NCBI GenBank assembly: GCA_009697495.1
Contig: SHUN01000006.1
Location: 1 to 18,968, forward strand
Direction of reading: 5' to 3'
DNA from: Bryobacterales bacterium
GTDB lineage: Bacteria; Acidobacteriota; Terriglobia; Bryobacterales; Bryobacteraceae
DNA: 18,968 nt
The stretch's first letter is position 1, and every line of letters begins with the position of its first letter. Of the stretch, positions 15,095 to 18,968 are shown in pieces. The position numbers were made by a program, and so were the translations under genes. The notes under the pieces were generated by a model. It was not told the origin of the DNA. It did no database searches and saw only the letters and a program-made list of their open reading frames with translations.

Positions 15095-15392
15095 CTACAA
15101 TCGTTGGCGATAATCATCGCGCTTGGCGTGGATGATGCGGTCGATGCTAAGAAACTCAGCGTCGACGGAGTAGAAGACGAGGTACTCTTCGAATTCACGG
15201 ATTCGCCACATGCGCATGTCCCGGCGTGGATTACTCCCGCCCGTGCGAGGCGCGCCAATTTTCGGCATGCGGGCCAGATCTTGAAAGGTCTCATCTGCCT
15301 TCGCGCGGAAGTGTTCGGCCTTGGAATTCCCCAATGTCGATCGTGTCCATCAGATCACGCCGCGCTCTAGGCCGGATTTGAATCCGTCTCAT
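15095..15392 (-). pseudogene. parE: ParE-type toxin, frameshifted
   Basis: An N-terminal piece starts at ATG 15392, directly after the parD stop (TAAATG), and reads MRRIQIRPRARRDLMDTIDIG, a typical ParE first strand and helix. The remainder is in the next frame: NSKAEHFRAKADETFQDLAR, then MRMWRIREFEEYLVFYSV and IIHAKRDDYRQRL, the conserved ParE core and C-terminus. The frames meet at GGGG (15332-15329); removing one G would give one open frame of about 98 residues. ParE toxins of this fold inhibit DNA gyrase or, in RelE relatives, cut mRNA. As read, the toxin cannot be made intact; a sequencing or assembly error in the G run is the main alternative. Confidence 0.75.
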
Positions 15393-15674
15393 TTAAGGTA
15401 AAATTGTGCCCCCGCGAAGCAAAACCTCGGCCCTGGCTTCGGCCATGATCTTGTCCAGCTCCAAGCTGAACTCATCTGCCGTAAACTCAAGATATGGCCC
15501 GCTAGCTTCGGCCTCGTCGAGCAGCATTTGTATATGGGCGTCCTCCGCTTTGTCGTCGAGGAAACGCGCAATGGCGGCCATGGCGAGGGACTCCGGACTT
15601 TTGAATTCGCCGTCGCGGAGTTGATCGGCCATGAGTTGGCTCATCTGTTCGGAAAGTTCCAGTTCGAGAGTCAT
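15393..15674 (-). CDS. parD: ParD-like antitoxin
   Basis: The 93-residue protein begins MTLELELSEQMSQLMADQL and continues RDGEFKSPESLAMAAIARFL, a ribbon-helix-helix-type N-terminus with the spacing seen in ParD antitoxins. An acidic C-terminal region (LLDEAEASGPYLEFTADEF, then LDKIMAEARAEVL) is suited to binding a basic ParE. I chose ATG 15674 because GGAGG lies 5-6 bases upstream; an in-frame ATG at 15701 would add nine residues and has no clear Shine-Dalgarno. The antitoxin is intact while the toxin after it is frameshifted. The 231 bases upstream (15675-15905) hold no convincing gene. Confidence 0.75.
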   Translation of the reverse strand: MTLELELSEQMSQLMADQLRDGEFKSPESLAMAAIARFLDDKAEDAHIQMLLDEAEASGPYLEFTADEFSLELDKIMAEARAEVLLRGGTILP

Positions 15675-15905
15675 CGGCTCCTCCACTTTCGATTTAAGCA
15701 TAATGGAGACCCATTCGGCTTGGTGGCCTTTCGGCGGTAGTTGTCAGCCAGTTGGAATTAGCGGCAACGCCCACATGCGAAACTTTACTGAGGCCGAGTT
15801 CCTGCTCCGGAACTTCAATAGTCGCGTCGATGTTTCCGGCACCGGCGAGCCCCGGCTGGATAGTTCGAAATCGGGCGGCATCCGAGATTTGGCGATGGGC
15901 AACCT

Positions 15906-16319
15906 CTAAGTTCGCGTCCATTCAAAGGGGTTAATGATCGAGACCTCGAACGGTTCGAAGTCCTTTCCATTGCGGGTAGCGACGGTGAGGCGATGGACCC
16001 GGGCGGTGGCGGCGATTACCGCGTCCTCATATAGTGCCAGCGACCGGCCCGACAGGAGCCGCGCTCGTTCCCTCGCTATCCGCGCGTCAATTGGGATAAT
16101 GCGGCCGGTGAGAGAAATGCCGTCAATCCAGAGTTCGATTTCCCGCGCTTTTGCCGGGTCCGTCCGCCGAGTTTTCTCCACGCCGGCCTGCAACTCGCCG
16201 AACGTCGCGGCAGAAAGAAAGATATCGTCTTCCGGTACTGATCGCAGCCACTCAACGACGGCACCGTGTGGCCGTGCCTTTCTCAGTTCCGATATGACGT
16301 TGGTATCGAGCAGGTACAC
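15906..16319 (-). CDS. vapC: VapC-type PIN-domain toxin
   Basis: The 137-residue protein begins MYLLDTNVISELRKARP and has the full PIN active site: Asp5, Glu42 (FGELQ), Asp99 (YEDAVIAATA), and Asn117/Asp120 in TRNGKDF. VapC toxins are Mg-dependent RNases that usually cut tRNA or rRNA; the target is not predictable here. The start is GTG 16319, two bases after the antitoxin stop. This is the only complete-looking toxin of the three modules. Confidence 0.92.
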   Translation of the reverse strand: MYLLDTNVISELRKARPHGAVVEWLRSVPEDDIFLSAATFGELQAGVEKTRRTDPAKAREIELWIDGISLTGRIIPIDARIARERARLLSGRSLALYEDAVIAATARVHRLTVATRNGKDFEPFEVSIINPFEWTRT

Positions 16320-16321
16320 GG

Positions 16322-16585
16322 TTAATCGAATTCCGGAGGGTCACGATGTTTTTGCGATCCCCGCGGCGGGAGGAGTTCGTCCAAGTCAAAGCGCGGGTGG
16401 GGTTGGAGCAGGAGTTCCTTCAGCGTGGGCCGGGACGCCGCGGAGAGAAGCTTCCACTGCCTGATCGGCACGATGACGGCGGTCTCGACGCCCCGGCGGG
16501 TGATTACCTGGGCGCCTTCTTTCTCAGCCGTCTCGACGAGTTCGCTAAATCTTGCTTTTGCTTCCTGGAGTTGCCAAGTGGCCAT
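16322..16585 (-). CDS. Phd/YefM-type antitoxin partner of vapC
   Basis: The 87-residue protein begins MATWQLQEAKARFSELVETA and continues EGAQVITRRGVETAVIVP, typical of Phd/YefM DNA-binding antitoxins. The tail (LKELLLQPHPRFDLDELLPP) is the probable toxin-binding part. ATG 16585 has AGGAG 8 bases upstream, partly overlapping the operator repeat at 16597-16620. It is a homologue of the antitoxin at 14357-14587. Confidence 0.9.
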   Translation of the reverse strand: MATWQLQEAKARFSELVETAEKEGAQVITRRGVETAVIVPIRQWKLLSAASRPTLKELLLQPHPRFDLDELLPPRGSQKHRDPPEFD

Positions 16586-16596
16586 GGGTACGTCTC

Positions 16597-16620
16597 CTGA
16601 CTAGTTATAGCACTAGTCAG
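16597..16620 (-). promoter_or_regulatory. Putative antitoxin operator: CTGACTAGT inverted pair
   Basis: CTGACTAGT-TATAGC-ACTAGTCAG is a perfect 9-bp inverted repeat with a 6-base spacer, 11 bases upstream of the antitoxin start. The half-site is identical to the 9-mer present twice before the antitoxin at 14357. One arm includes the TAG stop of the radical SAM remnant at 16613-17056. Autorepression by the antitoxin or antitoxin-toxin complex is the expected function. Confidence 0.7.
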
Positions 16621-17056
16621 CTGCGGCGGCAATCGGGTCCCCGGTGGCGCGGGAGCCGCCGCAGAGGGCGCGGAATTCGCAGACGCCGCAGTGGCCTTCG
16701 AACTGACTGGGGTCGTAGAGTTGTTCGAACAGCGGCGAATGCAGGTAGATTTCGGCGAGCTGGTCGTGGCGGATGTTGCCGGCGGTTAAGGAGAGGAACC
16801 CGGCGGGGGTGATGGAGACGCCGATGTTGAGGCGGCGGGTTTAGGCGATGAGCCCGAAGAGATCGGGACGCAGGAGCGGATCGCCGCCGGTGAGGATGAG
16901 TTGCGGGTAAGGGTCGCCGAAGGCGGTGATTTGTTGGAGGAGTTGTTTGCCTTCGATGGTGGCGAGTTCATTGGGGGCGGGTGTAGGCATGGCCTCGGCG
17001 CGGCAGTGGCGGCAGGCGAGGGCGCAGGCCTGGGTCATCTCCCAGTAGACGTTCAT
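16613..17056 (-). pseudogene. Radical SAM/SPASM enzyme, internally deleted and interrupted
   Basis: The N-terminal part reads MNVYWEMTQACALACRHC, with the CxxxCxxC iron-sulfur motif (Cys11, Cys15, Cys18), and continues to ILTGGDPLLRPDLFGLIA. There follow an in-frame TAA (16843-16841), TRRLNIGVSITP, and then directly a SPASM-type C-terminus: AGFLSLTAGNIRHDQLAEIY, then HCGVCEFRALCGG. The middle of the barrel, roughly 200 residues in intact relatives, is missing. The upstream in-frame codons 17104-17057 (RPLHHAPRNYDQSP) also look like family sequence but lack a start. From memory it resembles the heme-biosynthesis-like radical SAM group rather than anaerobic sulfatase-maturating enzymes, so a link with the adjacent sulfatase is doubtful. 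Confidence 0.8.
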
Positions 17057-17104
17057 GGGCGATTGATCGTAGTTGCGGGGCGCGTGATGGAGAGGCCTGT
17101 ATTC

Positions 17105-18547
17105 TTATTTTCGCTTATAGGTGTGCGTTGCGAAATCGAAATCGAAGGCCGTGCGTTCCGGTTTGGCTGGGGCGGCGGTTTTGGGGATCCATTGGGCGAG
17201 TTCGGTTTTCAATGCCCCGTATTTCGGATCGGCGGCGAGATTCTTCCAGTCCTGGGGATCGACGGACTCGTCGTAGAGCTCTTCGGTGCCGTCGCGATAG
17301 CGGATATAGCGCCAGCGATCCGAGCGGACGGCGTGGTTGCCCTGCATGAAATCGATGACGGCGGGCGGGCGCTGGGCGGCGGGATTTTCCAGGAGCGGGC
17401 GGAGGCTGAGGCCTTCGAGCTCCTTGCGTTTGGGAAGGCCGCAGAGGTCGACGAGAGTGGGATAGATGTCGAGGAGGCTGACGGCTTGATTCCTCGGCCG
17501 GCCTTGTTGACGGGTTCCGGGACCGGCGATGATGAGCGGGACGTGTGTGGAGCGCTGCCAGAGAGTGGACTTGTGCCAATGCTCTTTTTCACCGAGGTGC
17601 CAGCCGTTATCGGACCAGAAAACGATGATGGTGTTTTTGGCGTGGGCGCTTTTTTCGAGGCCATCGAGGAGGCGGCCGATCATAGCGTCGGCGAAGGTGG
17701 TGGCGGCGAGATAGGCGCGGACGGCTTCACGCCACTTCCCTTCCTTGACGATTCGATTGTGCTCTTCGCGGCGGGCGGCGGCGAACTGTTGGCCGATTTT
17801 GGGCACGTCGTCGAGATCGCCGTCGGGGGTATAGGGGATCTTGACCTTATCCAGCGGGTACATGTCGAAGTACTTTTGCGGGGCGTACATCGGGATGTGC
17901 GGATGCCAGAGGCCGACAGCGAGAAAGAAGGGTTTTTGCTGGGGTTTTGCCAGGAAGTTCAGGCCGAAGTCGATCGCGCTCTGGTCTCCGTATTTGCGCT
18001 CTTCGGCGGGGATGACACCCCAATCGAACTCTCCCTGGAAATTATTGAGGCCGTTGAAGGGATGGCCTTGGGGGGCGGGGACACGTTTGTTCCAGGGATA
18101 CCAATCGGCGCGGCGATACCAGGGATCGTCGAAGACCTGGAACTGGAAGGCGTCCCATTGATCGGGGGGATTGTTGCCGGAGGTGTGATGGAAGACTTTA
18201 CCGGCGCCGGCAACGTGGTAGCCGTTGGCTTTAAAGTGCATGGGGATGGTGACGGCATCGGGAAGATTGGGGCGCCAGAACTGGTCGTTGTTATACATGC
18301 CCGTGGTGGAGGGGCGGAGGCCGGTGAGGAGGGCGGTGCGGGAGGGATTGCACAGCGGCGAGGCGCAGTGGGCGTTGGCGAAAAGGACGCCGCGTTTGGC
18401 TAGGGCGTCGATGTTTGGGGTCTGGACGCCGTTGTAGCCGCCGAGGCAGCCGACCCAATCGTTCATGTCGTCAACGGAGATGAAGAGGACGTTGGGTTTG
18501 GGGGCGGCGGCAAGGGCGGAGGTTACGAGAAATTGGCGGCGAGTCAT
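17105..18547 (-). CDS. Exported sulfatase (formylglycine type, iduronate-2-sulfatase-like)
   Basis: The 480-residue enzyme should hydrolyse sulfate esters, probably on polysaccharides. After the twin-arginine-like start MTRRQFLVTSALAAAP it has NVLFISVDDMNDW (metal-binding Asp26-Asp27) and HCASPLCNPSRTALLTGLRP, in which Cys66 of C-N-P-S-R is the residue converted to formylglycine. Further motifs are GKVFHH, LWHPHIPMYAP, and VFWSDNGWHLGEKEHWHKST, with the late metal-binding Asp-Asn. The pattern resembles the iduronate-2-sulfatase-like S1 subgroup, but the substrate is not predictable. ATG 18547 was chosen for the Tat-like start; the longer open frame to 18724 adds 59 residues without coding character. 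No sulfatase-maturating enzyme is seen in the window. The stop is 48 bases from the radical SAM remnant and in the same frame. Confidence 0.93.
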   Translation of the reverse strand: MTRRQFLVTSALAAAPKPNVLFISVDDMNDWVGCLGGYNGVQTPNIDALAKRGVLFANAHCASPLCNPSRTALLTGLRPSTTGMYNNDQFWRPNLPDAVTIPMHFKANGYHVAGAGKVFHHTSGNNPPDQWDAFQFQVFDDPWYRRADWYPWNKRVPAPQGHPFNGLNNFQGEFDWGVIPAEERKYGDQSAIDFGLNFLAKPQQKPFFLAVGLWHPHIPMYAPQKYFDMYPLDKVKIPYTPDGDLDDVPKIGQQFAAARREEHNRIVKEGKWREAVRAYLAATTFADAMIGRLLDGLEKSAHAKNTIIVFWSDNGWHLGEKEHWHKSTLWQRSTHVPLIIAGPGTRQQGRPRNQAVSLLDIYPTLVDLCGLPKRKELEGLSLRPLLENPAAQRPPAVIDFMQGNHAVRSDRWRYIRYRDGTEELYDESVDPQDWKNLAADPKYGALKTELAQWIPKTAAPAKPERTAFDFDFATHTYKRK

Positions 18548-18837
18548 GTCGCCTACGGTATCGCGAAACAGGGATTGCCGACAAGAAAGACGAGGAATCG
18601 CAGTTAGTCGATGGGGCCGGCTTCTATCTCCGGATCGAATGTTTGTGCCGACCCGTGTCGTAACAGAGCCGGCGTAGTTCCACGTGGCGTTGACGCTGGT
18701 GGCTGGCGAGCCTCGAAAATACAAACCGCCCGCATATGGCAGAAGCTACAGGCGACTGCCTTCCCTCGCCAGTGCCTTCCGCAAACCGTACCGCCCAGGC
18801 GGCGGTGGCCCGGTTTCCCGCCGTGTTGGAATGCTGA
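18548..18837. other. Gap upstream of the sulfatase; no gene seen
   Basis: About 290 bases contain only short open frames of unusual composition in all six frames. The sulfatase promoter should be here, but I found no convincing -35/-10 pair. Confidence 0.5.
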
Positions 18838-18954
18838 TCAGGAAACAACGGTCTCGGCTGCTTTGCACTTCAACTGGTAGGCCTTCTCATCGATCTTCAG
18901 TGAGAGGCCCGGCGAGCTAGGCACCGAATAGGAACCGCCACGGAAATCGTAATC
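18838..18954 (-). pseudogene. C-terminal fragment resembling an enolase-superfamily (mandelate racemase/dehydratase) protein
   Basis: After an in-frame TGA (18957-18955) the minus strand reads DYDFRGGSYSVPSSPGLSLK, then IDEKAYQLKCKAAETVVS and a stop. The V-P-x-x-P-G-L-x-x-x-I-D-E pattern is like the last strand of mandelate racemase/muconate-lactonising enzymes and sugar-acid dehydratases. Only 38 codons are visible before the stop and the window ends 11 bases further on, so it may be the tail of a gene broken by a nonsense codon or frameshift. The family assignment is from memory and weak. Confidence 0.35.
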
Positions 18955-18968
18955 TCAGACATCCTGAT

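Noticed and set aside
15694..15921. 75-codon minus-strand open frame between vapC and parD
   Set aside because: It starts inside the vapC 3' end, has no Shine-Dalgarno and no recognisable motif; it might be a gene remnant, but there is not enough to call it.
16613..17056. Radical SAM remnant as an anaerobic sulfatase-maturating enzyme for the adjacent sulfatase
   Set aside because: The N-terminal sequence around the CxxxCxxC motif resembles another SPASM group, and the gene is deleted and interrupted.
16901..18403. 500-codon plus-strand open frame antisense to the sulfatase
   Set aside because: Gly/Glu/Val-rich sequence with no family motifs, fully explained as the reverse of a GC-rich sulfatase gene with clear catalytic motifs.
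18548..18724. N-terminal extension of the sulfatase
   Set aside because: The added 59 residues lack similarity to sulfatases and would bury the twin-arginine-like signal at ATG 18547.

Overview
The window looks like chromosomal DNA of a GC-rich, Gram-negative-type bacterium, most likely an acidobacterium of the Solibacter/Bryobacter kind. This is inferred from the compact ffh-rpsP-khpA-rimM-trmD-rplS-rnhB-lepB gene order, frequent GTG/TTG starts, a formylglycine-type sulfatase, and a dispersed GC-rich repeat between rplS and rnhB that I associate from memory with acidobacterial genomes. No rRNA, tRNA, CRISPR array, insertion sequence or prophage gene was seen.

Layout. (1) 1-4053: the 5' part of a SixA-type phosphatase on the minus strand, then on the plus strand an O-antigen ligase/polymerase-like membrane protein followed by a three-gene copper operon (HMA chaperone, Cu(+) P1B-ATPase, CsoR repressor). 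The copper genes overlap by one base at each junction, and a CsoR-like operator overlaps the ligase stop codon just before the first of them. (2) 4069-6103: a coiled-coil protein made of alternating 7- and 11-residue blocks (minus strand) and a 487-residue conserved protein of unknown function (plus strand). (3) 6315-14287: a long minus-strand housekeeping operon read from right to left: ffh, rpsP, khpA, rimM, trmD, rplS, rnhB, a small membrane protein, two tandem signal peptidase I genes, a mannose-1-phosphate guanylyltransferase and a cyclophilin. Many junctions are ATGA/TTGA overlaps. The largest internal gap (rplS-rnhB) holds an inverted GC-rich repeat cluster. (4) 14339-16620: an island of three type II toxin-antitoxin modules: a Phd-like antitoxin with a divergent PIN toxin, a ParD antitoxin with a frameshifted ParE, and a Phd-like antitoxin with an intact VapC. 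(5) 16613-18968: a decayed radical SAM/SPASM gene, an exported sulfatase, and a fragment resembling the C-terminus of an enolase-superfamily enzyme.

The most interesting signals are in the toxin-antitoxin island. The two Phd-type modules lie more than 2 kb apart and on opposite strands, yet carry the same 9-mer CTGACTAGT at their promoters, as a direct pair in one and a perfect inverted pair in the other. In the first module the antitoxin/toxin junction has been partly duplicated, leaving a 31-codon mini-ORF linked by ATGA overlaps to both neighbours. Its PIN toxin has lost canonical acidic residues, the ParE next door is frameshifted, and a radical SAM gene ends inside the operator of the third module. 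On a larger scale, plus-strand base composition passes from C-rich on the left to G-rich on the right whatever the gene orientation, which suggests a skew switch or rearrangement boundary.
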